This document shows, in pieces, positions 1-13,746 of a DNA stretch of 64,000 nucleotides. The stretch covers positions 13,065,856 to 13,129,855 of the forward strand of contig NC_135246.1 of assembly GCF_947623445.1 (NCBI RefSeq). Direction: 5' to 3'. Position numbers and translations under genes: made by a program. Below the pieces are notes generated by a model. That model saw nothing but the letters and a program-made list of their open reading frames with translations. It was not told the origin of the DNA and did no database searches. Source of the stretch: Clavelina lepadiformis. Its lineage: Eukaryota; Chordata; Ascidiacea; Aplousobranchia; Clavelinidae. Numbering within the stretch: position 1 is the first letter of the stretch; the number at the start of each line of letters is the position of its first letter.

Positions 1-1815
1 ATAATTGAATTCTATTTCTTTATCAACTTTTTGATGATCTAACTTTGTGTCTATCCAAAGTGATTGTTTCATGGTTTTGAAAAAGGTGTGTTTATGCATA
101 ATTTCAAAATTCATATTTATTTCAGTTCCAATTTTCAGCTTCAAATACAAATCGAAGTTGTGCAAGCTGTAAAACGAATTGAAAACTTTTAATTTAAAAG
201 TGAAGTTTACTTTTTAGTGATAGGTCATGCATACCTTTTTATGCAGGCTAGCCATTAATCATTTCTTTGTTTTCACTTTCTGCAAGCATGAATAGGTTTA
301 GAATCACTGATATAAAATAACAACTTTATGAAATGGTCCATGGTTTGAGCTAAATAGAAACAACCAGTACTACATTAAATGTTTGATTATATCCATCTGG
401 TAATCTTGGAATTACAATATTAATATTTTTAAGTTACCTGGCTATGTCTTAAAGTTTGAAATTTTGGACTGATCTGTTACACAGCTACATTGTAGTTTAC
501 CTATTTTAACGGTTATTTTGTTGTTGAACAAAATACCGTCTTTTTATCAGATTTACATAAAGTTTTATTCAGTGCACTTCACTGCACTAGAGTAGTTCAT
601 CTGTGCATACCTTATCACTGAAATTAGCCCTTTCTGTTGTTAGTTTGCTTCGGTCGTGAGGAGAATGGCTATGCAAAAAGTCTATTTTAGTTATTTAAGG
701 CTTCATATTAGTTAGATTCAGATTAGAAGGTAGATTTAGGTGAAGTTTAGGTTGCTATGTTATTTATAACATTTAAGTTATATTAACTAGAATGTGTGAA
801 AACTAGCGTTGAACGCACGATTTCTGCGTTGAAATAGCGGTAGCCAATGATTATAGTCTTTCGAAGTTTTTAGGTCGAATCAGCTGAATAGGTTGAAATA
901 TCACCCTATTCTAAAGCGTATTGTTATGTAATAATTGATATTCATGGTTTTATTTATCGTCCATTCGTGGTTTTTTGTTGTGACAGGCGGATACAATTGG
1001 GCATGGGCCTACTTCGGCCTATATGTAACATAAAGCAGATTAAATAGATTTTTAGAAAAAGTTTTAAAATACATGTGGATGCAAGTAATGTGTTCAGAGA
1101 TGATGAACATGCAAGCTCAGGTCAAAATACTTCTACCGCTCAGGGAAAGGTGGCAGAGGTTTAAATGCCATCGGGCCTACCGGCACAGGTAAGCAACCTA
1201 AACATGGTGTGAACATGTTACAGATACGCGGATGTTTTGTGGAACGTTTGTTGAGTAGATGGAATTTTCCTTGGTAGTTAGAACTACCTAGGTCCTAGAC
1301 GAAAAAAGCTAAGCCTACTCATTCATTCAATTAACTATCAAAGGTTAGCACGGTATCGGGTGTGGTTAAATTTTAAATATTAACTCAGGTATGAGCAGCT
1401 TTGCAGGCGACGAAGAAATCTCTCATTTGATGCTCATCCTTCAGTCTATATAACTTTGGAAGTCTTAGACCTATTTTACCGTAGTAAACGCAGCCCGTTG
1501 TAACGGTCAGGTTGGGCAAAAGTTCGACTTTTAGATATTAAGGTTTAATTGAAGTTGGATTTAGACCAGCAGAGATTTAGGTAAACTTTAGGACTTAGGT
1601 TAATAGGCTAATGTGTTGTGCTAGCTGAAGAAAAAAGAGATAAAGGAACGCTTTTGCTCTGTGATATGCACTATAAACTTGCACAGCAAAACGTTTTTTT
1701 TTATAGGAATGGGAAACACGTGAAAGCTAAATTAAAAGGCACTTTCTAAAGCCTAACAGTTTTTTTGTTAACGACCGTTAAACCACAATATTGCTCCCAT
1801 GAGCTGAGCATAATT

Positions 1816-1870
1816 TCGTTCCATTCATTCCGTTTTGTTCGTTCATTCCGTTCGTTCAGTCGTTCCATTT
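1816..1870. repeat. Imperfect TTCATTCCG-type simple repeat
   Basis: Units such as TTCATTCCG and GTTCGTTC recur about five times in 55 bases. This looks like a decayed short tandem repeat. I see no coding or regulatory role. Confidence 0.5.
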
Positions 1871-3092
1871 TCTTCATCAATTGACTTGTTTGCGACTACT
1901 TGTCAATATGAAATAACTAAGAAAACTATATACTGTACTAGGCTGGTTATGCGGCGCTTCAAAATGATCGTGAAGGCCGTTGCAAAATCGTTTTATTGAG
2001 CGCTTTAAAATTGAACACTATAAATTGCCAGCTATTGTACGCGTAAATATAAAAATACAAGTTGTTTTGTGATACGTTTTTTAAGGCGTAAAACAACAAA
2101 AACTTTTGAGCTCCGCTCATTTTGGGCGGGGTGAAAAAAATACACGATTTTTAGACCCAACTTTCTAAAAGTTTTGCCCCCTCAACGTAATTGCAAATAT
2201 GCAATTGTATGTTAGTGGTTGAGCGTGATTCACCGAGACAAAAACCTTCAGGGTCACTGCTTTAGGAAAACATAGCGCTATGGAGCTTAACGGTTAGGTA
2301 TGGTTTTCACTCATGGCTTGAGAGGTTAACGATGCACCAAACATGTTTTCCTCACCTTTCTTTTAGACTTGTAAACAACTTACTTCTTGTGACGAATTTT
2401 ATTTGCACGTCGTTGCGACCTGTATTGACCTGTTCATATTTTTTGGGAACTTATGTCAGAACTTTTTGTGGAAAAAACTTAGTAGTCCAACATAAATCTA
2501 ACATGGTGATTAACGTTAATCCAATAAAAGTCTACTCACGTGATGCGTTTGATGATAGCCTGAAAGCAAACGAGTTTGCGTTGCAAACAAAAAAATGCTA
2601 AATTCGCTATATCAGACGTCAGGTGTCGTCAGTATGATTACAGCAGCGTGTCATGTCGAAATTAAAAGTAGTAATTAGGTCTATTGAGTGCGGACCAGAC
2701 ACATAGCTGATTGTGAGTCTGCTGTGCCTTTGCTGGCGGATACGTTCGCATGAAAGCAAACGCATTTAGACAAACTCTGGCGCTAGGATCTGGTTTTCTT
2801 AGATATCCTATCAATATTGGTAGAACTTTAACAACAAGGTGATTCGGTTGACAAAGGTATGTGAAAGTACCGCTTGACGTCACACCAGGATATGCTTGGA
2901 ACAGTTAAAAGGTCATTGTAAAGTAGGCTATTGTTATTGTGCATCTTAAAGGCGTTTATTTTTCGTATCCGGTTAGATAACTTTTATGACAACATTTGGC
3001 AAGTTCAAGAAGTACTATCGCCACGAATAGTATTCACTTTATCATACTCAAAGGAAAATCAATAAGAAAAAATGTTTTGCGCGTTATTATTA

Positions 3093-3470
3093 TGTAATGA
3101 AAAGCGGTGTATTGTACCTTAAACTGTAAGGTTTACCCACTTACACTACAAAGTCTGTTTCCTTGTGTATATCTTAACAGTGAACCTTGATAGACTTCAG
3201 CAATAATGACACAGGAAGGACTACTGTATAATCTGATTATATTTGAAGCTTCTTTGAACGAATACATCAAGATAGAACATTGTGACAGCAACAGCACAAA
3301 GACATGTTGCGGCGTTGAACATAGAAACCAAAAGAGACTGAATGAATCAAAATGCACGCACAGGGGAAGCATCGATTACGTCACGCAGTGTTATGCTTCG
3401 CTGATTCGATAGACGAGAATTCTATGTCGTACACAATTTTATATTACATTAATTGATATATTTATCACAA
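3093..3470 (+). repeat. Interspersed repeat family A, copy 1
   Basis: This segment of about 380 bp is almost identical to 29529-29911. Shared landmarks run in the same order: a block starting TGTAATGAAAAG, then GGTTTACCCACTTACACTAC, then GCTTCTTTGAACGAATACAT, and ending near TGATATATTTATC. Near the 3' end is a short inverted repeat, GAAGCAT...ATGCTTC, that could form a hairpin. No tRNA-like boxes, poly-A tail or clear terminal repeats were seen, so the class is unknown. Confidence 0.8.
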
Positions 3471-5507
3471 TTACACCAATTCGAGCAACACACTTAGATT
3501 TTATGTGTTTGAAAACACTTAGTATTTTTTGCTTTTCAGCTAATTAGACTTTTCTCAGCAAATCCTCTTGTTTTGACCTTTTCATGTCTATAAATTATGA
3601 CTAATAGATGAAATCTCGACCGGTTTATGATGTTTGCGATAAGCAATAACTTATACAGTAACTCTGTTTGCTAATAATTGCCTAAAGCTGGTAATATGCT
3701 GATTTTGTTGCGTTTTTTATTCTTAAAACTAGCTTAATTGATACTTATTTGTTGGTGCACAACGTCCATTTACAAGAACATCGAAAATAAATAAGGTGTA
3801 TTGTACATGCACAATTTAAAGAGGTAAATTTTTCGTTTTGCAAATCTTTTGCAGCACCTGCTACAAATTGCTCGGTGATTATGTAGCGCAAAATGTTCAG
3901 GATATGCGCTACAACCAGTTTCACCGGTTTATTTCGTAACGCCTGAATATGTACGGCAGACTGTAAAAAGATTTTTGTAAGCTTTTGTGACTCACCCAGG
4001 TAATTTTGACGTTCCGAAATGAGATGCGGTCAAGGCGCTGTCATAAGACGAATGAAACATGCCGCCGGAAAACAGCACTTATCGTTACGCTTGAATTCCT
4101 TTCAACCAAACTCAATTTTTGTAAGAAACTTTGATTTGGAACTACATACTAGTAAAATTCAGCCTTATGTTTCTTAAGTCGGCGACTCAAATATTACAGT
4201 GAAAGTTTCTCATAGAGTGTCTTAAGTTTTCAAATCTTAACTTCCGTCTTACTCAAAAGAAAAAAGTTACGGTAATTTACTCTTTTTCAGTTTAAAAATT
4301 TAACAAATATAAATGTATACTACTAGTGTAATATACTAATGTAAACTCGTATTTGTCTTATATTACTGTATAACTAAAAGATTAAAGTTTTCAATGAAAA
4401 GAAGTTATGTCATTGATACAATCTTGCAGTAGGCTTAATGTAATTTTGGTGCAATATATTTACGTTCAGCTTGTCCATAACCAACAAGCTCTGTTTTGTC
4501 GTATGGCTTTTGGATCTCAGTCCGAAAGTTCCTCAAACTCCTCGCTCAAGCCGTGATTGGGCCATGCCACAAATTCTGCTTATAAGACGTAACACCGCAA
4601 CAGACCTTATGTGAACAATAAACTTTACAACAAAACGCAAAATAAAGGAATAAGCATATGTAGTGTTTTTAAAACTACATAAGAAGAATAACATGTTTAC
4701 GTAAAACTCAGGAAAATGTCTCATAAATTTTATTCATTGCGTGATTCCTTCTAGTGAGTTTCTTAGATTTGTGGAAAAGCACTTCTACAGTTTGTTATCG
4801 AGTACTGTATTTCGTATAAAAAATGCCTTGTATTGTCGAAGCGATTATATTATAGGTTAGCTAATGACACGTAATACCGGTTGTTTCCTATTGGTCCGCG
4901 AAATGTTGGTATAAGTGGGCGTGTTACTGTTAGAGGAAGGGACGGTGAGTAATCTTACGATTCCATTTAGGTTTAATAATGTACATTTACCATGTATAGC
5001 GATTCTATTCGTGTTCATATGAGTGCTGTTAGTCGGTTGAGCGTATATACAATCCAGGATTTCGGATACGGTTATTTCCAGTTGGCTCCATCTTACAAAA
5101 TATTGACCTGATAAGTTTGGTCAGAAGTCTATAAGCATCGTATGTGAAGGCGAGGCGGGAAAGCATTAAAAATAAAATCTTATCCGAAGGGCGTTAATTT
5201 TTAACTTGGAGAGTTCCAATCTTGAATTGATGATTGTTTGCTTTTACCTTAGTTTTGAAAATAAAACTTATTGCAGCTATGATTGTTGTGTTCGAGCTAA
5301 GGTAGTTTGCAATGCTCGTGGTATGTAGATACTTTAGCTTTCATTTACGCCGTAAACTATGCGATAAAAGTGAACAAAGCTTATCCATGATTATTTTCGA
5401 ACTTTCCATTTTCAGCCTCACTTATGTGCTTAGTGGCCGTGCTGGTTGTTAGCAGCAATTATTACCTTAATTATTTTCAAGCACGTTTTAAGCTTTGTCG
5501 GCTTTGT

Positions 5508-5600
5508 CACTTTTTTCCGTTCGTTAGCATTCACAACTGGCATGATTTTTTCGTCCCCACCGTGCTTTTGACGAAAACTGAAATGATTGAATGTTTGAAC
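5508..5600 (+). repeat. Interspersed repeat family B, copy 1
   Basis: A segment of about 93 bp resembles 37409-37500. Both read CACTTTTTCC..TTC.TTAGCA, then ACAACTGG..TGATTTTTTCG, then TCC.CACCG.GC.TTTGAC. The copies differ at many positions and by small indels, so they are older than family A. The class is unknown. Confidence 0.6.
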
Positions 5601-7714
5601 CTCTTTTTACTGTGGGTAATTCTTAAATAAACAAGTCATCAGTGTAACAAATATTTGCTCTATTGTTGCGATATTGTCTGCATTATAAATGCAAGAGCTA
5701 AGTGGAGGTTTAATATTGTGACATTTTAGTATTAAACTAGTCTTTTACTTGAACAGTCGTGCTTCAACAAAATTGGCATAGTCTATTCAATATTGGGTTG
5801 TTTGTCTTTATAATTATGACTTGTATTGGGGACTCCAAAAGGTGTACTGCAGATACCATCTCACCACTTCTTTGCAACAGGAGTTTGCGTCTCATTGCTT
5901 TGTTTTTATATTATGCTTTTTTGTCGATTTTGGTTAGAAATTTTATCTTTATATGGCTTACTTGTTTCTTATCGCAAGTAAATAGATTCCGGTGCAATGG
6001 GTGTTATATGTTTACTTTCAAGCTGATAGTTACGATGATAGGAAAAGATAAAAAAGAATATTTTGCTTGCCCGAGCGCTGGGACTTGTGTATGGATTGCT
6101 GTCACCCATTAATTGCAGTTGCATATAAAATTGAGAATGAGATACCTGGGGCTAAATTTCTAACCGTTGTCACTAAAAGTCATGGTTTATGAGTCTTGGC
6201 GTCACCGTGTGGTGGTTAAATTAGAGTACGAAGTTGATTATTTTCCTATAGCACTTGTTTGTAGCCGCAAACTATAGGTTTGACCGGGTGTAAGTTAAAT
6301 CGTAGCTGATTTCTGATCGGTGTTTATTATCATCAAGAGATTTCGAAGTAAATATCTTTTCATTGTGACGGGCGGAGACGTCAGATTGATGAGGAGTGAA
6401 CTCAGGCATTTCTACCGCACATTGATCACAATTCCGTGATCAATCTTACGTACGCTTTCAAGTTTTGTCGCTGCCAATCCATGCGTGGAAGCCGGTGAAT
6501 TACCATACATTCCGCTTTTCATGAAACAGCTTTGTTGTTAAAGAACGTATGAAAGAAAACGTAAAGAACGTATACGTAAAAACTTATGTATTTGCATTTA
6601 GTCGGGACATTCATCAAGGTGCTCACATTGAATACATTTCTAACGCCCTTGGCTTTGGTGAATATTGACGTAATAAGCGGCACCCGAAGGCTACGTCTGT
6701 GTATGCCGTATGGCAACACCTTCTTATAGACCTAGGAATGACGTCACTGCGTCAGAATTTTAGCTCATTGTGAGACTAAAAAGAAAGAGAGAAAGAAGCG
6801 CGGTAGTAACGTGTACTGTGGGCGTGTACCGGTGGCTTAGTAACAAAGTAAAAAGCAAGTTTTTGTGAGTCGTTGGCCTTCAACGGTTGTCTACTTTGTT
6901 TATTTGAAAGATGCCGTAAAGTTTCCTTATAGCTTAGTTAAATAGATCCGCTTTGCAGTGACGTGGACTACTTCAGAGTAATGCCACCAGATATTTGCCA
7001 AGAATCGAATAGGTGTTTGGGCTAGCATTTTACATTAGCGTTTAAGTTAAGGCTTGTGTTATCTAGGGACTTGGAACAGTAAGTTTGAGAACCGGTTGCA
7101 ATAAGCTTATACCAAAGTTTTTTCAACATAACCGACGAAACCACAAAAGAGATATACACGTTGATGTGATATATAACTATGAAAAGGCTTGGAAATATAT
7201 ACTTTAACATATTGCAAATTTCAATGACAGACAACGAATTGTCTGTATGTACTGCATGTACGTATTTATGTATGTATGTATTAAAATAATGTGGGCAGTC
7301 AGTTTATGCGTAAGGTATAATAGCACATTCCGTGCAGTATGTACGTATATATGCCCGTGTACAATAACCATACAGTGCAAGAATACAGTTGGTACTCGAC
7401 GTATGATATCACATATTGCGGAAGACATGCTTCCTTTGCTGTAGTTGTTGTTGTCGCTCCTCGCGGGTTTTGTTTTTGCTCAGGTTACGTTTGATACTTT
7501 GGAGCGTAGGATTAACAAAAGGTTTTATTTGACATCAATTATGAAAATTGTCACCTTGCCGCACTTTTTCCGTATCACTCGTTTACGTTGCTGATGACTT
7601 TAATTCGAAAGGCAATATTAATATTATTATTATTATATGGTTTGCTTGTTATTTTCCAGAATTTCAGTGCAAGGTCACGATTGTTGTAAGTCAGTAGTAA
7701 CAGGAGGCAATACA

Positions 7715-10700
7715 ATGGGCGCTTTAGAAGACGAAGCTGTTGACGCACCTCAGATCTACAGCGAAATAGAGGAACTAAACGGATATAAAAAGAGCAGAAA
7801 TTCCTCTGAAAGCTCGGGTGACGACAGTTTGGACGACATTGAATATATCTTGAGAGATCCTCAACTTATTAGGTATTTGGCGTTTCCAACATTCACTTGC
7901 TGTGCTGTTTATCTTTTTGTCATAATCGTTTTAACTTTTTCTCAATGTTATTCCATTACTTTTTTGCTGCTTCTAATAGAACTTTCTGCCCCCAATGGAA
8001 TGCGTCACGCTTTACTTAGTTTAGTTGAAGATATGCGTAATGAACCGAAAGCGACCCCACAAAAAATGAACACGTCAATGCGTACTTGGGACCGAAACTT
8101 TAGCTCAAATAAGTGATGACACAAATTTTTTTTCTACAGAAAGGAAAAGTTTAAACTGATGAAAAATTTGCTCCTCATTTGTTTGGCATTCATGTGCAAC
8201 TTCACGGCTTTTGGAGGAGCGTCGACGCTCCAATCCAGCCTCAACTCGGACCAGGGTCTTGGAACCGCATCCCTGGCAATTATTTACGGAGCACTCATTG
8301 TATCAGCCATGTTTACCCCAACTATAAGTGAGTTGTGACGTAATTTTAGATTCTTAAACACATGAAGATTCTTATTTTGATTTCCGAGGGCTATAGTTAT
8401 TTGTTGGATAAAGCTATATGCCCATTCTAGTAAAGTGATTTATTTGATGTATTGCGTCATATCGAGATAAATATTTGCGCAACCGCGCTTCAAATAAGAG
8501 TTCTTTGAACTACCACTTCAGTTGACGCATTCTTCCATCAAAAACTTTAGATGCGTGTCATTGCTGTCACAAGCCAAAAATATTTGCCTGAAACTCCCCT
8601 TTGTCATGCAACATTGGTGATCCATGCGCTATTCACAGTTAAAAATACTGTATACCAGTACAGTACTACATGCTTGGGGGTGTGTTAGTACGTCATATCC
8701 TTGATAATCATTGCCACCCTTTACAACCCGAAGTTGTTTGATTATGGCGTTGCCTGGTAGAGAAATTCATTTTGTTCAAAAATTATAAGATTTCTGCGCC
8801 AATCGCACCAAAAACAAATTTTATGCCTATAGTTTGATTGTCTAGCTGCAAAGCATAAATCAAAATATAACGCAGCTTAGCAAATACTGTAAAGCAGATA
8901 TTTATTAGTAACCCACAAGTGAATGGGACTCGTTCAAGCAGAAGTCGTTTTAACAATATATTTCGTGTGCCTCCTAGTAAAGAAAGAAGCAATGCAGCAT
9001 TTGGGCATGTCCAAACTTTGTACCCGTTTTCCGAATAGTAAAACTACTCGTAAAAGTGTCCTAACTTTTACATATTGTGATTCACTGATTAGGCTACGTG
9101 CTCTCCAGCGAGTCGGATTTCGAAAAGTCTTGTGATGATTAGAATAGACTTTATTTTATGTACGGTGCAAAAGTCACGGTAAAACCTAAGCTAGTTCTAG
9201 ATAAAATATTTTTTTATGACATACCATGATTTACGGCCTTGTTTACCGTATAAACTTGCACGGGTTAATAATTCAGAGTAAGTAAGCGTTGGCACTAAAA
9301 ATCTTTGGATGCACAAACGTTTTTGGGAACGTCGGGGTTAGCATTCATGTGTTGTTTGCCGTATTCCTTTTTTAGACTGCACTTTACAGTGCTTTAAATA
9401 TGACATGTACGGACCTGCTATTTGAAAGCCCTTATCTAGGAAAAGTCAAAAGCGCTTTCTGGAAATAAATCAGCCATTTTGGTTTAACAAACAGGGTTTT
9501 ACACGTGTTTATACTCAGTTTCTCAGCATTTTAATTCCGTTTGCACTTTTTTGCAGTTATCAAGCATCTCGGATGTAGATGGACCATTTGTGCGGCCATA
9601 ATCGGTTACGTAACTTATCCCTTGGCCAACTTTTACCCACATTGGGGCACGCTTGTACCCAGTTCTATCATAGTCGGATTCAGTGCTGCTCCGCTGTGGT
9701 CAGCCAAGTGCGCCTATCTGACAACCTCTGCAAAAAGGTAACATTGGGGCACATGTAGACGAACAACTCCTTTAGAAACGACTGTTTTGCTCACATTGCA
9801 AAATTTCACCTGTCCCATGCATAAGGCTATATACGTATATAAGACGTATCGTGAAAAACATAGTTAGACATTGTTTTGTTGATGTTACAGATATGCTCGG
9901 CTTACCAAAGAGACAACAGATACCGTTGTCAATCGGTTCTTCGGGATTTTTTTCTTGTTCTTCCAGTTCAACAACATCATCGGTCAGCTCATCTCGTCTT
10001 TTGTACTTTCAAGTGCAGATTCGAGTAATTTAAGTGAGTTTCGTCTGGTTTGAACTGAAGCTATTATCCTTGACTATTACCAACGTTGACTTGTACATTC
10101 GCTTGTGATATAATTCTAATACCTTACAATAAATGTTGTGTACATTTTGTGTGAAATGTGTGCATTTTTGTTTGTCTGTTTTGCAGTCTTTCCCAACTGT
10201 TACAACGAAACTTACATTAAGTCATACTGTGGTGCGAGAGACTGTCAGGACGATTTGGAAGAAGCCCGAGCCATGTTCAATGTCTCGTGTGACGTGTCAT
10301 CTTCCAGTGGCAGCGAAGTTGAAGACTGGACTCTTTACACTTTGATGGGGATATACGCTGGAGTTGGTTTCACAGGGTCTGCCATCGTAGCTATTTTTGT
10401 GGACAACATCTCCATCAGGTTCGACTGTGATAATTTTTATTACATTCACATCCAGGCAATTTGTATAATAAGTTTGAAAAACGTGTTCAGACTAAGAGGT
10501 TGTGCTTACTTTACAACCTACTTTTGTTGTACTTTGCAATTTTGTTTTGGAATTTTTTTATTTATCAGGCAAAATGAAACAAGAGGTTTTTTCGACTTGC
10601 TAATCGCTACATTCAAGCACATGAAAGACAGAAGACAGATTTTATTGATAGTAATAACAATGTACAGTGGCTTTGAACAAGCTTTCCTTACGGGAGACTT

Positions 10701-12280
10701 CACCAGGGTAATTTTGTTTAATTCTGAGCAGAGTACACTGAACACGTATGTCGTATATACACAGCTGAAAGCGGCGGTTGAATCACATATCGCTATCCGC
10801 CATCTATTTTACCACAGTATGTGAACATAAGCGAGCTTATGCTTTATTTTCCAGTCCTTCGTAACTTGCCCTCTTGCTGTGAATTGGGTTGGCTTTGTCC
10901 TGATATGTTACGGTGCTTGCGATTCGGCCTGTTCTTTCCTATTCGGGAGGGTGGAGAAATACACGGGAAGGCTTCCGCTTTTTACAATGGCTTTTCTCAT
11001 TAACCTCGCCCTTATCATTGTCTTCCAGGTACCGTAAAAAGATTTATGATAGCATCAGTGTAAACCCTTCGATACTGTACAGGTCCGAGTTTTATGCGTA
11101 TTTTCTGTTTTTGTGTAGCTTTGGATTCCATACCCGGACACCCAGACTTTGTTTTTCTTACTACCAGCGTTTTGGGGAATTGCCGACGCCGTCTGGCAGA
11201 CTCAGCTTAACGGTAACTTTGATATATGGATGAAAATTTGAAGGGGTAGGCAAATACGACCCCAAATCCAAACAGATTTGCCGAATATCGCCCGAATAAA
11301 AGATTCCCGTGATCACGAATTCTACTATAACACACTGGCGAAATGAAATACAGCACATTATTATTAACTATAAATTTATCGGCTTTAATAAGAAATAATG
11401 ACGTAGTTAGATGTCTTTGCATAAGTACGGAAAACATTTTTGAAAAATCGTAATTTCCCTCATAAGTTACGGTTTTGAATGGTTATTTAATGAAAATGTT
11501 CGAAACAGAGCTAAATATTTACGAATATGTCATATTGTGAGCCAAATTAGGCTGCATGGTGATGAAAATTTGTGGCTTGGTTCTATTACAAACAGATTCG
11601 GTTTTTGTTCGTGTCGACCTTCATGATTTTTGTGATCGACTAGTTTTTTATTTGCACATCTTTAGAGTTTATGCAAAATAACGTCTTACCTTATTGCGTA
11701 ATAACTAATAACAGCCCGAAAATTGTTTTTTTTCAACTTTGATTTCAGCATTATACGGAGTTTTGTTCGTTACAAACCAAGAGGCTTCCTTCGCAAACTA
11801 CAGATTGTGGGAATCACTTGGATTCGTAATCGCCTTCGCCTATCAAAGTTTTATTTGCGTCAGCGCGAAGTTATGGGTCCTACTTGGTGTGCTTTTGGTT
11901 GGAATAAGCCTCTATTACTACGTTGAGGTATGGCTTAAATGAGATTTTGAAGCGGTCAATCAGATTTTAATGCTGCTTTTAATTGTAAGCTTCAGATTTA
12001 AAATCTTTTATACACGATCAGTTGCCATTGTTTTTTTTTTGAGAGAAAGTTTAAAACGAAAAATATTTTTTCCTTCACTGAAATGGTTTAGTTTTTTTTT
12101 TGGTTGCTCATCTCATCAAGGTTCATTTTACTTATCTTGTTTTCCTTTCTCCAGTTTACCGAGCGTAAAAAGAAGAACTCCGTCGACAGAGATTCGGATT
12201 CAGAAAAAGATTATGAAATTAACGAAGCTTACTTGGATTCCCGCAAGAGCATGAGCAAGGCACACAGCACGAAAATGTAG
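7715..12280 (+). CDS. UNC93A: UNC93A-like multi-pass membrane protein
   Basis: UNC-93 proteins are 11-12-pass membrane proteins of the major facilitator type; the nematode founder regulates a two-pore K+ channel, and UNC93A's own role is poorly known. Ten coding exons: 7715-7872, 8140-8327, 9557-9737, 9891-10033, 10187-10418, 10569-10707, 10855-11028, 11119-11212, 11749-11927, 12155-12280. They give 537 aa, with phases agreeing at every junction. The first 52 residues are acidic and cytosolic. Then come family landmarks: FTAFGGASTLQSSLNSDQGL, FSAAPLWSAKCAYLT, RFFGIFFLFFQ, YSGFEQAFL, WGIADAVWQTQLNALYGVLF and SFANYRLWESLGFVIAF. A luminal Cys/Asn-rich loop follows YNET. The protein ends STKM, like human UNC93A (TKM). 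The ATG was chosen because it follows a pyrimidine-rich acceptor (about 7659) by 55 bases and opens the frame. It converges on PEX7. UNC93B1 is less likely because the match to UNC93A is direct. Confidence 0.93.
11242..11665 (-). mobile_element. Degraded hAT-like MITE in UNC93A intron 8
   Basis: About 424 bp that align, in reverse orientation, with the element at 22377-22806. Shared stretches include the start (GGGGTAGGC versus GGGATAGGC on the other strand), GCCGAATATCGCC, and GTTCGTGTCGACCTTCATGAT. The ends are worn and I could not find a target-site duplication, so this is an older copy. It has no coding capacity. Confidence 0.6.
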
Positions 12281-13746
12281 TTACTATTTTCCGGCAGTGT
12301 CTCACCCAAGTTGACAGCCTTATATCAACTACTGTTTGCAATCAAACTTATTGTAAATTGTATCGACTGATAGATTCATTTCTCATGGTGACCATTCAGC
12401 AATGTCCTACGATAGCTACTGAAAACTGCTTTTGCGTAATTGCAGTAGTACGTAAATGGTGCTAAGTTTAGCTGTCATTATTGCCCATTTAAACATACAT
12501 ATTCTCCAAATGCAGTAAAACCTCAACTTTTATGAAGTGCAGTGATTATGTTACTGTGATGTCGTTCGAGTGCCATGCACTTTTTCCTTATGCACTATCT
12601 TTAGTGGCAATTCTTAATTTATATTATCTTCTTTGCATTTATTTTCTTTAATTAATCCAGGCTAATGCATTCCCACCTCGAATCGTATATAGCTATAGGA
12701 AGAGAATCCTTGCTGATCTGTACAAATACACTTGAAGCGGTACACTAATTTACAATTGCACAATCTTTAAAGACAAAATATAAGTTTTCTGCATTGCCAA
12801 AATTCGCTATGGCATTAGGTTTGATCGTTTTTGTTTGCACTTTTGTATCAAATGAATTTGTTCTGGTAGAATGTAACTTTTTGCAGCTAGGCTAGCTCAT
12901 GTATACATCGCGCATTACAGCACGCAATTTGTTCAATTGTAATTAGCTGTGCCTGGCAAATAAATTTTTTATTATATGTTGTGCTTTTGTGTAAATTTAT
13001 TGGCATTTTAGTTGACTATGCTGCTGCTTGCTTGCTTGTGGTAGCCCAGCAATTTCTTAGAAATCTTTAGAACTCATCACATCAACTTGGTAATATCCAT
13101 CATTTTTAAAACGTTATTCGAATTACGTGTTCAAGCATTTAATAGTAAAAGTACTTTAATGAAACATGCTTTTGTATTTTGATGATATTTTCTATCGATC
13201 GTCGATTCACAGTTAACGATATTATTTAAGAATTATAAAAATAAACTCTTCAGCAAAATATACATATAATTTGAAAATTATTGCAGCGTAATTATTCTAC
13301 ACTCATGCAACACTAACATATTTATGGTATCTAGAAAAGGGCATTGTGCAATCAGTCACTATGTCAGCTTAAGACAAACTACCGTTGCACCTGTTTTAGC
13401 ATTTTGTCACTTACTTAGAACAATGCTGTCGCTCGGAATATGATTTCATTTCTGGATATATTATAAAACAATTATTAAGGGTGCAAAAACCAATAAAATA
13501 TACTTCAGCACCACATCTGCAACAGACATTTTGAGCCAAGCATGATATTTAGTACGTGAGTAAAATGCAGCTATGACACATACCCCTATTATATTAGATT
13601 CCCATTGTGCATTAACCAATAGATAAAAACTTAATTGAAGAACCAATTTGTTGCAGATGAACAAAAGTGATAAAGTCAGCCGAAGTAGTCTCAAAAAATG
13701 AAGCACCTAACAACGCATTGATTTTTCAGCAACATTAAGTAGTTTC
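12281..13746. other. 3' flanks of UNC93A and PEX7 (convergent)
   Basis: This 1.47-kb AT-rich stretch separates two convergent stop codons. It contains the likely UNC93A 3' UTR and its polyadenylation signal at 12959-12964. No further exon or repeat was recognised. Confidence 0.6.
12959..12964 (+). other. Candidate UNC93A poly(A) signal
   Basis: AATAAA is followed within about 20 bases by a T/G-rich run (TTGTGCTTTTGTG), the usual arrangement for cleavage and polyadenylation. It lies about 680 bases after the UNC93A stop codon. Confidence 0.5.

Larger units (their letters stand above)
1..7714. other. Long intergenic stretch, no supportable gene
   Basis: I found no exon here that resembles a known protein. 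The longest open frames (for example 2332-2601 and 5759-6112) have no recognisable domain, no convincing splice partners and a composition like translated AT-rich DNA. What can be seen is a short TTC-rich imperfect repeat near 1816-1870, one copy of an interspersed repeat at 3093-3470, one copy of a second short repeat at 5508-5600, and two full palindromic TGACGTCA sites (2875 and 6739). The last part probably holds the UNC93A promoter or 5' leader. Confidence 0.5.

Noticed and set aside
5759-6112. 117-codon hydrophobic plus-strand frame
   Set aside because: It begins at a GTG, not an ATG, and the Phe/Leu/Ile/Cys-rich text is what T-rich DNA yields by chance. No family resemblance.
7245-7290. 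TGTA/TATG-rich run, considered as a microsatellite gene feature
   Set aside because: It is a short, interrupted simple repeat of a kind common in AT-rich intergenic DNA.
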